Assembly: GCA_016791115.1 (NCBI GenBank)
Contig: JAEUNL010000047.1
Coordinates: 1-35,903 of the forward strand
Reading direction: 5' to 3'
DNA length: 35,903 bases
From: Rhodocyclaceae bacterium
GTDB lineage: Bacteria; Pseudomonadota; Gammaproteobacteria; Burkholderiales; Rhodocyclaceae
The notes below the pieces were generated by a model that saw nothing but the letters and a program-made list of their open reading frames with translations, was not told the DNA's origin and searched no databases. A program made the translations under genes and the position numbers. How positions within the stretch are numbered: position 1 is the stretch's first letter; each line of letters starts with the position of its first letter. Shown in pieces: positions 10,253-19,386 of the stretch.

Positions 10253-10981
10253 TCAGCCTAGCTCGTTGAGGTAAAAGTGCTCGGCCGTCGAGTACAGGCC
10301 CCGGCGCCATTCCACGGCACGTTCGCCGTAGGTGTAGGTCACGCGTTCCACTGAAAGCAGGGGGCTCCCCTCGAGCACCCCGAGCGTGTCGGCACTCTGG
10401 CGATCGGCGGCAACTGCGCGCAAACGCTCCTCGGCGCGGATCATCCGGACGCCGTAGCGACTTTCGAAAAGGCTGTAGATCGAACCGTGGTAGGACTGAA
10501 GCACTTCGAGTGACAAACCCTGGAAGAGGTCACCCGGGAGATAGATCTCGTCGAGCACGACCGGCTTGCCGGAGAACTTCAGCACACGGCGCACGATGAT
10601 GATCGGCGCCCCGGGTTCGATGCCAAGCACGCGCGACGCTTCCTGGCCGGCCCGCGCGCGCCAGCAGTCGAGCGGCACGCTTTGCGGCGGCGTAATATCG
10701 CCCGAGTTGGGCACCAGCCTGAGGAAGCGAAAGAACGACCGGGGATCTTGATGCGACGCGACGAAGGTACCTTTGCCCTGCTTGCGAACCAGCAGGTTTT
10801 CCGCGGCCATTTCGTCGATCGCCTTGCGAACCGTTCCCTGGCTGACGTTGTATCGCGCCGCAAGATCGATCTCGCTGGGAATGGACTCCCCAGGACGCCA
10901 TTCCCCCGACTCAAGCCCCTGCATGATCAGGGATTTGATCTGTCGGTAGAGCGGACTGAAGGTCGGCGACTCTTGCGGCAT
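10253..10981 (-). CDS. GntR-family (HutC subfamily) transcriptional regulator
   Basis: This is a probable ligand-responsive regulator of the neighbouring TCA genes. The N-terminal winged helix (about 8-75) has the GntR signature LYRQIKSLIMQGLESGEWRP followed by SIPSEIDLAARYNVSQGTVRKAIDEM. The C-terminal part (about 95-240) reads as a UTRA effector domain (IIIVRRVLKFSGKPVVLDEIYLP). I use the ATG at 10981 (242 aa); an in-frame GTG at 10987 adds two residues, and neither has a strong ribosome-binding site. It is divergent from mdh and sits between mdh and sdhC, so control of both is a reasonable inference, supported by the palindrome at 11030-11043. Its effector is unknown. Confidence 0.9.
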   Translation of the reverse strand: MPQESPTFSPLYRQIKSLIMQGLESGEWRPGESIPSEIDLAARYNVSQGTVRKAIDEMAAENLLVRKQGKGTFVASHQDPRSFFRFLRLVPNSGDITPPQSVPLDCWRARAGQEASRVLGIEPGAPIIIVRRVLKFSGKPVVLDEIYLPGDLFQGLSLEVLQSYHGSIYSLFESRYGVRMIRAEERLRAVAADRQSADTLGVLEGSPLLSVERVTYTYGERAVEWRRGLYSTAEHFYLNELG

Positions 10982-11029
10982 GTGCACATTTCATCACAAA
11001 AAAATGCAGTCGTCTATAACCAGTCTTCT

Positions 11030-11043
11030 GTCTTATATAAGAC
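11030..11043. promoter_or_regulatory. Perfect palindrome, candidate GntR operator
   Basis: GTCTTATATAAGAC is a perfect 14-bp palindrome in the gntR-mdh divergent region, ending 12 bp before the mdh -35 box. HutC-type GntR proteins commonly bind palindromes with GTnT...AnAC ends, which this resembles with a longer centre. A partial half-site, GTCTATAAC, lies at 11012-11020. Binding by the adjacent regulator is inference. Confidence 0.5.
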
Positions 11044-11055
11044 ATAATATAGCGA

Positions 11056-11084
11056 TTGACACACTGCGGAAAAAATTCTAGCAT
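11056..11084 (+). promoter_or_regulatory. Sigma70-type promoter of mdh
   Basis: A perfect -35 (TTGACA, 11056-11061), exactly 17 bp of spacer and a -10 (TAGCAT, 11079-11084, 4/6) face mdh. Transcription would start near 11091, leaving a leader of about 128 nt before the mdh start, which is long enough to hold regulatory structure, although I see no known riboswitch in it. Confidence 0.65.
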
Positions 11085-11218
11085 TTCCGCGTTCTCGGGC
11101 GATTCGCGCGCAAGCGCAAAGAGGGAGGATCGTCCGGCGCAATCCGGGTTTGCAGCCGCATCGAGTGTGGCGCCCCCCGGGGTAACCGCAACGCAACATC
11201 GACTACAGGAGTCTCCAA

Positions 11219-12208
11219 ATGGCAAAAGCCCCCGTCCGTGTCGCAGTGACCGGCGCTGCCGGTCAGATCGGCTACGCCCTGCTGTTCCGCATCGCCAGCG
11301 GCGAAATGCTCGGCAAGGATCAGCCGGTCATCCTGCAAATGCTCGAACTGCCGATGGAAAAGGCACAGCAGGCGCTCAAGGGCGTCATGATGGAACTTGA
11401 GGATTGCGCTTTCCCGCTGCTGGCCGGCATGGTCGGCACCGACAATCCGGAAGTCGCGTTCAAGGATGCCGACTATGTGCTGCTGGTCGGCGCGAAGCCG
11501 CGCGGCCCGGGCATGGAGCGCAAGGATCTCCTGATGGAGAACGCCAAGATCTTCATCGAACAGGGCAAGGCACTCAACAAGGTGGCATCACGCAACGTCA
11601 AGGTGCTGGTCGTCGGCAACCCCGCCAACACCAACGCCTACATTGCGATGAAGTCGGCGCCGGATCTGCCGGCCGGCAATTTCACCGCCATGCTGCGCCT
11701 GGACCACAACCGCGCCCTCTCGCAACTCGCGACGCGTACCGGCAAGCCGGTTGACAGCATGGAAAAGATGGTCGTGTGGGGCAACCACTCGCCCACGATG
11801 TACCCCGATCTGCGCTTCTGCACCGCCGGCGGCGAAGCGGCGCCCAAGCTGATCAACGACGAAGCCTGGTACCGCAACGAGTACATCCCCAAGGTCGGCA
11901 AGCGCGGCGCCGCGATCATCGAAGCACGCGGACTGTCTTCTGCCGCATCGGCCGCCAACGCGGCGATCGACCACATGCGTGACTGGGCGCTCGGCACCAA
12001 CGGCAAGTGGGTCACCATGGGCGTGCCGTCCGACGGCTCGTATGGCATCCCCGCCGGCGTGATCTACGGCGTGCCGGTCACTTGCGCCAACGGCAAGTAC
12101 GAAGTGGTCAAGGGCCTCGAGATCGACGCCTACTCGCGCACCATGATGGACAAGACGCTGGCCGAGCTCGAGGAAGAGCGTGCCGGCGTGGCCAGCCTGC
12201 TCGGCTGA
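11219..12208 (+). CDS. mdh: Malate dehydrogenase, NAD-dependent
   Basis: This enzyme oxidises malate to oxaloacetate. The 329-aa protein belongs to the cytosolic/type 2 MDH group: NAD motif [13 protein letters not shown] (10-22), substrate-binding arginines R95 and R101 in [14 protein letters not shown], and the catalytic D162/R165 region (LDHNRAL) with H190 in [11 protein letters not shown]. The ATG at 11219 has AGGAG 7 nt upstream. The gene is divergent from gntR and ends in a hairpin-rich terminator region, so it is probably transcribed largely on its own from the promoter at 11056. Confidence 0.97.
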   Translation: MAKAPVRVAVTGAAGQIGYALLFRIASGEMLGKDQPVILQMLELPMEKAQQALKGVMMELEDCAFPLLAGMVGTDNPEVAFKDADYVLLVGAKPRGPGMERKDLLMENAKIFIEQGKALNKVASRNVKVLVVGNPANTNAYIAMKSAPDLPAGNFTAMLRLDHNRALSQLATRTGKPVDSMEKMVVWGNHSPTMYPDLRFCTAGGEAAPKLINDEAWYRNEYIPKVGKRGAAIIEARGLSSAASAANAAIDHMRDWALGTNGKWVTMGVPSDGSYGIPAGVIYGVPVTCANGKYEVVKGLEIDAYSRTMMDKTLAELEEERAGVASLLG

Positions 12209-12219
12209 GTCCCCGCTTC

Positions 12220-12282
12220 GCCCTCCCCTCGCGGGAGGGCAAGGCAGGCCTCATGCGCGACGTGATGCCTGCCTTGCCTTTT
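12220..12282 (+). terminator. Terminator region after mdh
   Basis: Two adjacent hairpins follow mdh. GCCCTCCC/GGGAGGGC (12220-12227 and 12233-12240) is perfect with a 5-nt loop. A 12-bp stem, GGCAAGGCAGGC/GCCTGCCTTGCC (12238-12249 and 12267-12278), is followed by TTTTC. The second is the likely Rho-independent terminator; the two share bases and cannot fully form together. Confidence 0.7.
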
Positions 12283-12328
12283 CAACCTCGCTTGCTGCGC
12301 TGTCTTCATACCGGAAGCCACGCCATCG

Positions 12329-13333
12329 ATGAGCAAACGCCTGCACCCTGCCGAAGTGCTGTTCGCCGGTGAAAAGCCGTTTCCGGTCATGCCGGCGGTG
12401 GATCACTACGCCGGCAGCGAAAAGCTGATGAACAAGGCGCTTGCACTGCAAGCCGACCTCGGTGCCATTTTCGACGTCACGCTCGACTGCGAGGACGGCG
12501 CACCCGCCGGACGCGAGGCCCAGCACGCAGTGATGTGCGCGGAGATTGCGATGAGCGCAGCCAACCGGCACGGCCGCGTCGGCGCGCGCATCCACGACGC
12601 GACCCATCCGCACTGGGAACGCGACCTCGAGATTCTCGTCGCCGGCGCCGGTACGCGGCTCGCCTTCATCACGCTGCCCAAACCGCGCTCCGCCGCCGAT
12701 GCCGCACGGCAGATCGATGCCCTGATGCGCATCGAAAGCCGGCACCGCATCGCCGACCCGATCCCGGTGCACGTGCTGATCGAAACGCACGGCGCCCTGC
12801 GCGAAGCGTGGCAGATCGCCGCGCTGCCGCGCGTCGAATCGATCGACCTCGGCCTGATGGATTTCGTCTCGGCTCACCACGGTGCGGTTCCCGCTTCGGC
12901 GATGAAGAGCCCCGGCCAGTTCGAGCATCCGCTGATCGTCCGCGCCAAGGCCGAAATCGCTGCGGCCGCGCTCGGCAACGGCGTCGTGCCCACGCATAAC
13001 GTCACGATCGAACTGAAGGACCGCGGCGTTGTCTCCAGTGATGCCCGGCGCGCGCGACTCGAGTTCGGTTTCATGCGGATGTGGAGCATTCATCCGGACC
13101 AGATCGTGCCCATCGTCGAGGCCATGAAACCCGACGAATCGGAGGTCGACACAGCAGCAGAAATACTGCTGTCCGCACAGGAAGCCGACTGGGGCCCGAT
13201 CCGCCACGCCGACAAGCTGCACGATCGCGCCTCGTACCGCTACTTCTGGGAAGTGCTGCGGCGCGCCCGCGCAACCGGCATGACGCTGCCGGCCGATGCG
13301 GACCACGCCTTTTTTCCACACAGCGACGATTGA
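12329..13333 (+). CDS. CitE-like CoA-ester lyase (HpcH/HpaI aldolase family)
   Basis: This protein belongs to the citrate lyase beta / malyl-CoA lyase superfamily, TIM-barrel enzymes that cleave or form CoA esters of hydroxy acids with Mg2+. The 334-aa product shows the metal and CoA signature TLDCEDGAPAG (51-61, with D53, E55 and D56), ARIHDATHPHWERDL with a likely substrate arginine, and the IETHGALREAW glutamate region. No citD or citF partner lies nearby, so it is not part of a citrate lyase complex. Malyl-CoA, citramalyl-CoA or a related substrate is possible and cannot be decided here. The start at 12329 lacks a strong ribosome-binding site. It is 14 bp upstream of the DUF3617 gene and probably co-transcribed with it. 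Confidence 0.85.
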   Translation: MSKRLHPAEVLFAGEKPFPVMPAVDHYAGSEKLMNKALALQADLGAIFDVTLDCEDGAPAGREAQHAVMCAEIAMSAANRHGRVGARIHDATHPHWERDLEILVAGAGTRLAFITLPKPRSAADAARQIDALMRIESRHRIADPIPVHVLIETHGALREAWQIAALPRVESIDLGLMDFVSAHHGAVPASAMKSPGQFEHPLIVRAKAEIAAAALGNGVVPTHNVTIELKDRGVVSSDARRARLEFGFMRMWSIHPDQIVPIVEAMKPDESEVDTAAEILLSAQEADWGPIRHADKLHDRASYRYFWEVLRRARATGMTLPADADHAFFPHSDD

Positions 13334-13347
13334 CCGACGGAGACACC

Positions 13348-13860
13348 ATGACACATGCCACCCGGATCTCGATCCTCCTCGCGGCGATGGTCGGCATTGC
13401 AGCCGGCGGCGCCCACGCCTTCGACGCGCCGAAACGCAAGCCCGGCCTGTGGCAGATCGATAACAGGATGTCGAACATGCCGGCCGGGATGGGCCCGATC
13501 AAGCAGTGCATCGACGAGAAGACCGACAACTTCTACCAGCAGCTGGGCGAGGTGCAGAAGGACAAGTGCCCGGTCATGGACATGAAGAACGCCGGCGACA
13601 AGATCACCGTGCACAGCGTGTGCAAGGTGGCCAACTCGACCGCGACCACCGACGCCGTGTTCAGTGGCCGCTTCGACAGCGACTATCACGGCGACATCCG
13701 CATCAAGTACGACCCGCCGGTACAGGGCATGGGCGAAGCGTCGATGGCCATCACTGCAAAGTGGGTGGGCCCCTGCCAGCCCGGCCAGCAGCCGGGCGAC
13801 ATGATCCTGCCCAACGGCATGAAGTTCAATCCGCAGCAAAAGCGCGGCGCCAAGCAATAG
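13348..13860 (+). CDS. Exported DUF3617-family protein
   Basis: This is a 170-aa exported protein of unknown function. A clear signal peptide (basic start, ILLAAMVGIAAGG core, AHA cleavage site after residue 24) precedes a domain with the features I associate with DUF3617: KPGLWQIDNRM near the start, then paired cysteines (C in IKQCIDEK, DKCPVMDM, HSVCKVA and GPCQPG) that could form disulfides in the periplasm. The start at 13348 is chosen because of GGAG 6 nt upstream; a longer frame lies inside the upstream gene. It sits between the lyase gene and acnB. A link to the TCA cycle is not evident. Confidence 0.82.
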   Translation: MTHATRISILLAAMVGIAAGGAHAFDAPKRKPGLWQIDNRMSNMPAGMGPIKQCIDEKTDNFYQQLGEVQKDKCPVMDMKNAGDKITVHSVCKVANSTATTDAVFSGRFDSDYHGDIRIKYDPPVQGMGEASMAITAKWVGPCQPGQQPGDMILPNGMKFNPQQKRGAKQ

Positions 13861-13911
13861 CGCAACGCCCCAACCACGAACACGAACGCGATTTACCAGG
13901 AGGGAAACACC

Positions 13912-16497
13912 GTGCTACAAGCCTACCGTGAGCATGTTGCCGAGCGCGCCGCACTCGGCATTCCGCCGCTGCCTCTGACCAAGAAGCAGACCGAGGAGCT
14001 GATCGAACTGCTGCAGAACCCGCCCAAGGGCGAGGAGCAGGCGCTGGTCGATCTGATCACCCATCGCGTGCCGGCCGGCGTGGATGACGCCGCGCAGGTG
14101 AAGGCAGCCTTCCTTGCGAAGGTCGCCAAGGGCGAAGCGAAGTGCGCGCTGATTTCGCGCGAGAAGGCGACCGAGCTGCTCGGCACCATGCTCGGCGGCT
14201 ACAACGTGCAGCCACTGATCGACCTGCTCGACGATGCCGCCTGCGGCCCGATCGCCGCCAGGGCGCTCTCATTCACGCTGCTGGTGTTCGATTCCTTCCA
14301 CGACGTCGCCGACAAGGCGAAGGCCGGCAACGCCAACGCCCAGGCCGTGCTGAAGAGCTGGGCCGACGCCGATTGGTTCACCTCGCGGCCCGAAGTGCCG
14401 CAAAGCCTGACGGTCACCGTGTTCAAGGTCACCGGCGAAACCAATACCGACGACCTCTCGCCGGCGCCGGATGCCTGGTCGCGTCCCGACATCCCGCTCC
14501 ATGCCGTCGCCATGCTGAAGAACCCGCGCCCGGGTATCGAGGCCGACAAGCCGGGCGAGCGCGGCCCGATGAAGCAGCTCGAGGCCCTGAAGGCCAAGGG
14601 CCACCCGGTCGCCTACGTGGGCGACGTGGTCGGTACCGGTTCGTCGCGCAAGTCGGCGACCAACTCGGTGCTGTGGTGGACCGGCGAGGACATTCCCTTC
14701 GTGCCGAACAAGCGCTTCGGCGGTGTGTGCCTCGGCGGCAAGATCGCGCCGATCTTCTTCAACACGCAGGAAGATGCCGGCGCCCTGCCGGTCGAAGTCG
14801 ACGTGTCGAAGATGGACATGGGCGACGTCGTCGAGCTGCGCCCCTATGAAGGCAAGGCGCTCAAGAATGGCGCCGTCATCGCCGAGTTCAAGATGAAGAC
14901 CGAGGTGCTGTTCGACGAAGTTCGCGCCGGCGGCCGCATCAACCTGATCATCGGCCGCGGCCTCACCGGCAAGGCGCGCGAGACGCTCGGACTGCCGCCT
15001 TCGACGCTGTTCCGCCTGCCGCAGGCGCCGGTCGAAACCGGCAAGGGCTATTCGCTGGCGCAGAAGATGGTCGGCCGTGCCTGCGGCCTGCCTGAAGGCA
15101 AGGGCATCCGCCCGGGCACCTACTGCGAACCGAAGATGACCACCGTCGGCAGCCAGGACACCACCGGCCCGATGACGCGCGACGAACTGAAGGATCTCGC
15201 CTGCCTCGGCTTCTCCGCCGACATGGTGATGCAGTCGTTCTGCCACACCGCCGCCTATCCGAAGCTGGTCGACGTCAAGATGCACCGCACGCTGCCCAGC
15301 TTCATCACCGCGCGAGGCGGCGTCTCGCTCAAGCCGGGCGACGGCGTCATCCACTCGTGGCTCAACCGCCTGCTGCTGCCCGACACCGTCGGCACCGGCG
15401 GCGACTCGCACACCCGCTTCCCGATCGGCATTTCGTTCCCCGCCGGCTCGGGTCTTGTTGCGTTCGCTGCTGCCACCGGCGTGATGCCGCTCGACATGCC
15501 GGAATCGGTGCTGGTGCGCTTCAAGGGCAAGCTGCAGCCCGGCGTCACGCTGCGTGACCTGGTCAATGCCATTCCCTACTACGCGATCAAGCAGGGCCTG
15601 CTCACCGTCGCCAAGCAGGGCAAGAAGAACGTATTCTCCGGCCGCATCCTCGAAATCGAAGGCCTGCCCGACCTCAAGGTCGAACAGGCATTCGAACTCT
15701 CCGACGCCTCGGCCGAGCGCTCGGCCGCCGGCTGCACGGTGCACCTCAACAAGGAACCGATCATCGAGTACATGAACTCGAACATCACCTTGATGAAGTG
15801 GATGATCGCCAACGGCTACGAAGACCGCCGCACGCTCGAGCGCCGCATCAAGGCGATGCAGACATGGATCGCCAAGCCCGAACTGCTCAAGGGCGATGCC
15901 GACGCCGAGTATGCCGCCGTGATCGAGATCGACCTGGCCGACGTGAAGGAGCCGATCCTCGCCTGCCCGAACGACCCGGATGACGTGAAGCTGTTGTCCG
16001 AAGTGGCCGGCGACAAGATCGACGAGGTGTTCATCGGCTCGTGCATGACCAACATCGGCCACTTCCGTGCCGCCGGCAAGGTGCTCGACGGCAAGACCGA
16101 CATCCCGACCCGCCTGTGGATCGCCCCGCCGACCAAGATGGACGCGATGATCCTCAACGAGGAAGGCTACTACGCCGTGCTCGGCAAGAGCGGTGCGCGC
16201 ATGGAAATGCCCGGCTGCTCGCTGTGCATGGGCAACCAGGCGCAGGTGCGCAAGGGCAGCACGGCGGTGTCGACCTCGACGCGCAACTTCCCCAACCGTC
16301 TGGGCATCGACACCCGCGTCTATCTCTCCTCGGCGGAACTCGCCGCGGTATGCGCGCTGATGGGCAAGATCCCGACCGTCGCGGAGTACATGGAACAGGT
16401 CAACATCGTCAATCAGAAGGCCAGCGACATTTACCGCTACATGAACTTCGACCAGATCCAGGAGTTCAAGGAAGTCGCCGACACCGTCACCGTCTGA
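13912..16497 (+). CDS. acnB: Aconitate hydratase B
   Basis: This enzyme interconverts citrate and isocitrate through aconitate using a [4Fe-4S] cluster. The 861-aa protein has the AcnB domain order: an N-terminal HEAT-like region (about 1-160), then a swivel domain ([26 protein letters not shown]), then the catalytic domains. The cluster cysteines are C711 ([10 protein letters not shown]), C769 and C772 (CSLCMGN), almost identical in number to E. coli AcnB (710, 769, 772). It starts with GTG at 13912 with AGGAGG 8 nt upstream. It is the last gene of the plus-strand TCA block and is followed by a strong terminator. AcnB can also bind RNA when iron-poor; that is family knowledge only. Confidence 0.97.
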   Translation: MLQAYREHVAERAALGIPPLPLTKKQTEELIELLQNPPKGEEQALVDLITHRVPAGVDDAAQVKAAFLAKVAKGEAKCALISREKATELLGTMLGGYNVQPLIDLLDDAACGPIAARALSFTLLVFDSFHDVADKAKAGNANAQAVLKSWADADWFTSRPEVPQSLTVTVFKVTGETNTDDLSPAPDAWSRPDIPLHAVAMLKNPRPGIEADKPGERGPMKQLEALKAKGHPVAYVGDVVGTGSSRKSATNSVLWWTGEDIPFVPNKRFGGVCLGGKIAPIFFNTQEDAGALPVEVDVSKMDMGDVVELRPYEGKALKNGAVIAEFKMKTEVLFDEVRAGGRINLIIGRGLTGKARETLGLPPSTLFRLPQAPVETGKGYSLAQKMVGRACGLPEGKGIRPGTYCEPKMTTVGSQDTTGPMTRDELKDLACLGFSADMVMQSFCHTAAYPKLVDVKMHRTLPSFITARGGVSLKPGDGVIHSWLNRLLLPDTVGTGGDSHTRFPIGISFPAGSGLVAFAAATGVMPLDMPESVLVRFKGKLQPGVTLRDLVNAIPYYAIKQGLLTVAKQGKKNVFSGRILEIEGLPDLKVEQAFELSDASAERSAAGCTVHLNKEPIIEYMNSNITLMKWMIANGYEDRRTLERRIKAMQTWIAKPELLKGDADAEYAAVIEIDLADVKEPILACPNDPDDVKLLSEVAGDKIDEVFIGSCMTNIGHFRAAGKVLDGKTDIPTRLWIAPPTKMDAMILNEEGYYAVLGKSGARMEMPGCSLCMGNQAQVRKGSTAVSTSTRNFPNRLGIDTRVYLSSAELAAVCALMGKIPTVAEYMEQVNIVNQKASDIYRYMNFDQIQEFKEVADTVTV

Positions 16498-16551
16498 GCA
16501 ACCGCGTCTTGCGGCACGGCGCCACACCCGGCGCCGCGTCCGACCCCACAG

Positions 16552-16581
16552 CGGCCCGGCGATCCCGGGCCGTTGTTTTTT
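16552..16581 (+). terminator. Rho-independent terminator of acnB
   Basis: A perfect 8-bp GC-rich stem (CGGCCCGG at 16552-16559 and CCGGGCCG at 16565-16572, 5-nt loop) is followed by TTGTTTTTT. This is the best-formed terminator in the left half of the window and closes the acnB transcript. Confidence 0.85.
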
Positions 16582-16748
16582 GCACCACGAGTCACCGGCG
16601 ATGCCTCGCAAAGGCTCATGGATAGGTCGTCTGCAGAAGCCATCGCCCAGAATCGAGGACAGTTGCGGCATCCCGCATGGCATGCCTCGAAACGACCGCC
16701 CGATGCGCCTTCCAGGCCGACCTGATTTTGAATTCGCCCGCCCCGGCA

Positions 16749-16777
16749 TTGGCGCCGGGCGCGCCGGCGCGCACAAT
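16749..16777 (+). promoter_or_regulatory. Possible promoter of the macrodomain-NMO pair
   Basis: TTGGCG (16749-16754), a 17-bp spacer and CACAAT (16772-16777) would give a start near 16784 and a leader of about 17 nt. Both boxes match consensus at 4/6 in very GC-rich DNA. The rest of the 303-bp gap between acnB and the macrodomain gene (16582-16748) shows no convincing gene. Confidence 0.35.
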
Positions 16778-16800
16778 ACCCGCCTCGACAGGGAACGCGC

Positions 16801-17319
16801 ATGCGCACACGACTCCACGCACTGCAAGGCGACATCACCACGCTCGCGCTCGACGCCATCGTGAATGCCGCCAACAACTCGCTGCTCGGCGGCGGCGGGG
16901 TCGATGGCGCGATCCATCGTGCCGCCGGCCCGGCTCTGCTGCAGGAATGCCGCACGCTCGGCGGCTGCGCCACTGGCGATGCCAGAATCACGCGCGGCTA
17001 CCGCCTGCCGGCACGGCACGTGATCCACACCGTCGGCCCGGTCTGGCGCGGCGGTAGCGACGGCGAACCCGCGCTGCTCGCCTCCTGCTACCGGCGTGCG
17101 TTGGAACTTGCCGCGGCCCACGACATCGCCACGCTGGCCTTTCCATGCATCAGCACCGGCGTGTATGGCTACCCGGGGCATCTGGCCGCCGCAACCGCCG
17201 TGGCAACCGTAAGCGCCAACCTGGCGGAATTCGAAGGCGTCGTCGAAGTCACCTTCTGCTGTTATTCGCGCAACGACCTTGCGCTCTATCGGGCGCTGCT
17301 TTCGGAAGGACGACCTTGA
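16801..17319 (+). CDS. Macrodomain protein, probable O-acetyl-ADP-ribose deacetylase
   Basis: This 172-aa protein is a single MacroD/YmdB-type macrodomain. Such enzymes hydrolyse O-acetyl-ADP-ribose and can remove ADP-ribose from proteins. Visible motifs are GDIT (10-13), VNAANNSLLGGGGVDGAIH (21-39, with the catalytic-type N26 and D35), HTVGPVW, and the phosphate-binding loop CISTGVYGYP. The ATG at 16801 has AGGGAA about 6 nt upstream. Its TGA stop overlaps the TTG start of the next gene, so the two are probably coupled in translation. No ADP-ribosyltransferase is nearby, so a toxin-antitoxin role is not supported. Confidence 0.92.
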   Translation: MRTRLHALQGDITTLALDAIVNAANNSLLGGGGVDGAIHRAAGPALLQECRTLGGCATGDARITRGYRLPARHVIHTVGPVWRGGSDGEPALLASCYRRALELAAAHDIATLAFPCISTGVYGYPGHLAAATAVATVSANLAEFEGVVEVTFCCYSRNDLALYRALLSEGRP

Positions 17320-18368
17320 CGCTGCAGAACCTTCTCGGCATCGACCTGCCGATCGTCCAGGCACCGATGGCCGGCGTGCAGGGTAGCGCGCTAGCCATCG
17401 CCGTATCCAATGCGGGCGGACTTGGCTCGCTGCCGTGCGCGATGCTGACGCCGCAGGCCCTGCATGCCGAACTCGAAGCCCTTCGCGCCGGCACCGCGCG
17501 GCCGTACAACGTCAATTTCTTCTGCCACGAACCGCCCGCGCCGGATGTCGCGCGCGACACGGCCTGGCGTGCCGCGCTCTCGCCCTACTATGCGGAACTC
17601 GGCATCGAGCCGACACAGGTGCCCTCGGGGCCGGGGCGCGCGACGTTCAGCGACGCGGCGGCCGACGTGCTGGCGGAATTCAGGCCTGCGGTGGTGAGCT
17701 TCCATTTCGGCCTGCCGGCGCCGCAGTTGCTGGAGCGCGTCCGGGCCTGGGGTGCGAAAGTGCTGGGCAGTGCGACCACGGTGCAAGAGGCGCGCTGGCT
17801 CGAGGCACGCGGCGTCGATGCGGTCATCGCCCAAGGGCTGGAAGCCGGCGGGCATCGCGGCATGTTCCTCGCGTCCGACCCGGCCACCCAGATCGGTACC
17901 TTCGCCCTGCTGCCCCAGGTGGTGCGGGCGCTGCGTGTGCCGGTAATCGCGGCAGGCGGCATCGCCGATGCCAGCGGCGTCGCCGCCGCGCTGGCGATGG
18001 GCGCCGCGGGCGTGCAGGTCGGCACTGCCTACCTGCTGTGCCCCGAGGCGACGACCAGCGCGGTGCATCGCGCTGCCTTGAAGGAAGACGGCGCCTGGGC
18101 CACGGCGATCACCAACGTCTTCTCGGGCCGCCCGGCGCGCGGCATCGTCAATCGGCTGATGCGCGAACTCGGCCCGATGAGTGCACTCGCGCCGGCGTTT
18201 CCGCTCGCCAGCGCGGCCGTTGCACCGTTGCGTGCGGCGGCCGAGGCGCGGGGCAGCGGCGACTTTTCGCCGCTCTGGTGCGGGCAGAACCCGAGCGGCT
18301 GCCGCGAGGTGCCGGCCGCAACGCTGACGCGCGAACTGGCTGCCGGCGTGCCCCGATTGCACGGCTGA
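17316..18368 (+). CDS. Nitronate monooxygenase (NPD family, FMN)
   Basis: This is an FMN-dependent TIM-barrel enzyme of the 2-nitropropane dioxygenase/nitronate monooxygenase family, which detoxifies nitronates such as propionate-3-nitronate. I place the start at TTG 17316-17318, preceded by GGAAGGA at 6 nt and overlapping the macrodomain stop in TTGA; this gives 350 aa beginning MTLQNLLGIDLPIVQAPMAG, the expected N-terminus. The catalytic histidine is H180 in QGLEAGGHRG, and flavin-phosphate binding motifs VIAAGGIAD and GAAGVQVGTAYL follow. A longer in-frame reading from 17145 runs through the macrodomain gene and is rejected. The rare TTG start may keep expression low. Confidence 0.9.
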   Translation: MTLQNLLGIDLPIVQAPMAGVQGSALAIAVSNAGGLGSLPCAMLTPQALHAELEALRAGTARPYNVNFFCHEPPAPDVARDTAWRAALSPYYAELGIEPTQVPSGPGRATFSDAAADVLAEFRPAVVSFHFGLPAPQLLERVRAWGAKVLGSATTVQEARWLEARGVDAVIAQGLEAGGHRGMFLASDPATQIGTFALLPQVVRALRVPVIAAGGIADASGVAAALAMGAAGVQVGTAYLLCPEATTSAVHRAALKEDGAWATAITNVFSGRPARGIVNRLMRELGPMSALAPAFPLASAAVAPLRAAAEARGSGDFSPLWCGQNPSGCREVPAATLTRELAAGVPRLHG

Positions 18369-18390
18369 GCGCCGCGCGACGCCTTGCCTG

Positions 18391-19386
18391 CTATCGGGCT
18401 GCGTCCCCCGCCGGCACGTTCACCGGCCCGAATTCGACCGGCACCCAGGCGTAGCCGCGCGCTTCGCGGCGCACGTGGCCGATGCCGGGAAACGGCAGGT
18501 GCATGCCGCCGACCAGCAGCCGTTCCCTGGCCGCCCGGGCAAACAACGCCTTGCGTGCCGCGACGGCCTGCTGCTTGTCGACATCGAACTCGATCGCCAC
18601 ATCGGGGCGCACGAACTGCACCGCGTGGTTGTGCACCAGGTCGCCCCAGATCAGCAGAGACTGGCCGCGCGATTGCAGCAGGTAGGCGCTGTGCCCGGGC
18701 GTATGGCCGTGCGCGGCAACCGTCGAAATTCCCGGCAGAATCGGCTGGTCACGCTCGAAGGTCTTCCACACGCCATCGGCGATATACGGTGCCGCCGCAT
18801 CGCGCGCCATCTTGAACAAAGGCTGGACCTGCTGCGGCGCCTTGGCAGCGACGCCTTCGTCGAGCCAGAAATCGTTGTCCGCCCTGGCCGACCAGACATC
18901 GGCATTCGGAAACGCGCGCGTGCCATCCGCATTGAGCAGGCCATTCACATGATCGCCGTGCAAATGAGTGATGAGCACCGCATCGATCTTGGCCGGGTCG
19001 TAGCCCGCCGCGCGCAGGTTGTCGACGATTTTGCCCAGCGAAGGGCCAAACAATTTTGCGGCGCCGGCATCGATCAGCACCAGGTGGTCGCCGGTATTGA
19101 CCAGGTAGGCATTCACCGCAGTCTGCACTTTCGGGCCCTTGAGGAACATGCGGCCGATCAGGTTCTGCACCTCCCGCTCGGTCACGTTCTTCAGCAGTTT
19201 GGTGTCGAGGTCGATTGCGCCGTCGTACAGCGCGGTGACCTCGATCGTGCCGACCATCATGCGGTAGTAGCCCGGCACCTGAGCGGTTTTTTGCGGCGCA
19301 CCGGCCATTGCCGCCGGCAGAATGGCGAAGGTCGCCGCGACAGCGAAACAGAAGGCTGACAGGCTACGTTTCGGGTTGAATCTCAT
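18391..19386 (-). CDS. Secreted metallo-beta-lactamase-fold hydrolase
   Basis: This is an exported zinc hydrolase of the MBL superfamily. The 331-aa protein starts at the ATG at 19386; a longer frame to 19602 would run into the divergent gene. A signal peptide (FAVAATFAILPAAMA) is cut after about residue 28. The metal site is complete: HLHGDH (H141, H143, D145, H146), H232 in GHTPGHS, D249 in WGDL and H296 in GGMHLPFPG. It resembles periplasmic MBL proteins often annotated as lactonase-like, but the substrate cannot be told. It converges with the nitronate monooxygenase gene and diverges from the response regulator. Confidence 0.88.
   Translation of the reverse strand: MRFNPKRSLSAFCFAVAATFAILPAAMAGAPQKTAQVPGYYRMMVGTIEVTALYDGAIDLDTKLLKNVTEREVQNLIGRMFLKGPKVQTAVNAYLVNTGDHLVLIDAGAAKLFGPSLGKIVDNLRAAGYDPAKIDAVLITHLHGDHVNGLLNADGTRAFPNADVWSARADNDFWLDEGVAAKAPQQVQPLFKMARDAAAPYIADGVWKTFERDQPILPGISTVAAHGHTPGHSAYLLQSRGQSLLIWGDLVHNHAVQFVRPDVAIEFDVDKQQAVAARKALFARAARERLLVGGMHLPFPGIGHVRREARGYAWVPVEFGPVNVPAGDAAR

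Noticed and set aside
16580..16864. A 94-codon frame between acnB and the macrodomain gene
   Set aside because: It starts in the terminator T tract, has no ribosome-binding site, overlaps the macrodomain gene in another frame and has a random, Arg/Pro-rich composition.
16801..17319. Macrodomain as an antitoxin of a DarT-type toxin-antitoxin pair
   Set aside because: The neighbour is a nitronate monooxygenase and no ADP-ribosyltransferase gene is nearby; the protein resembles the MacroD/YmdB type rather than DarG.
14269..17364. A 1031-codon open frame on the minus strand opposite acnB
   Set aside because: It is the antisense of acnB and the macrodomain gene, opened by high GC and strong codon bias; the product is low-complexity and His/Arg/Asp-rich with no domain.
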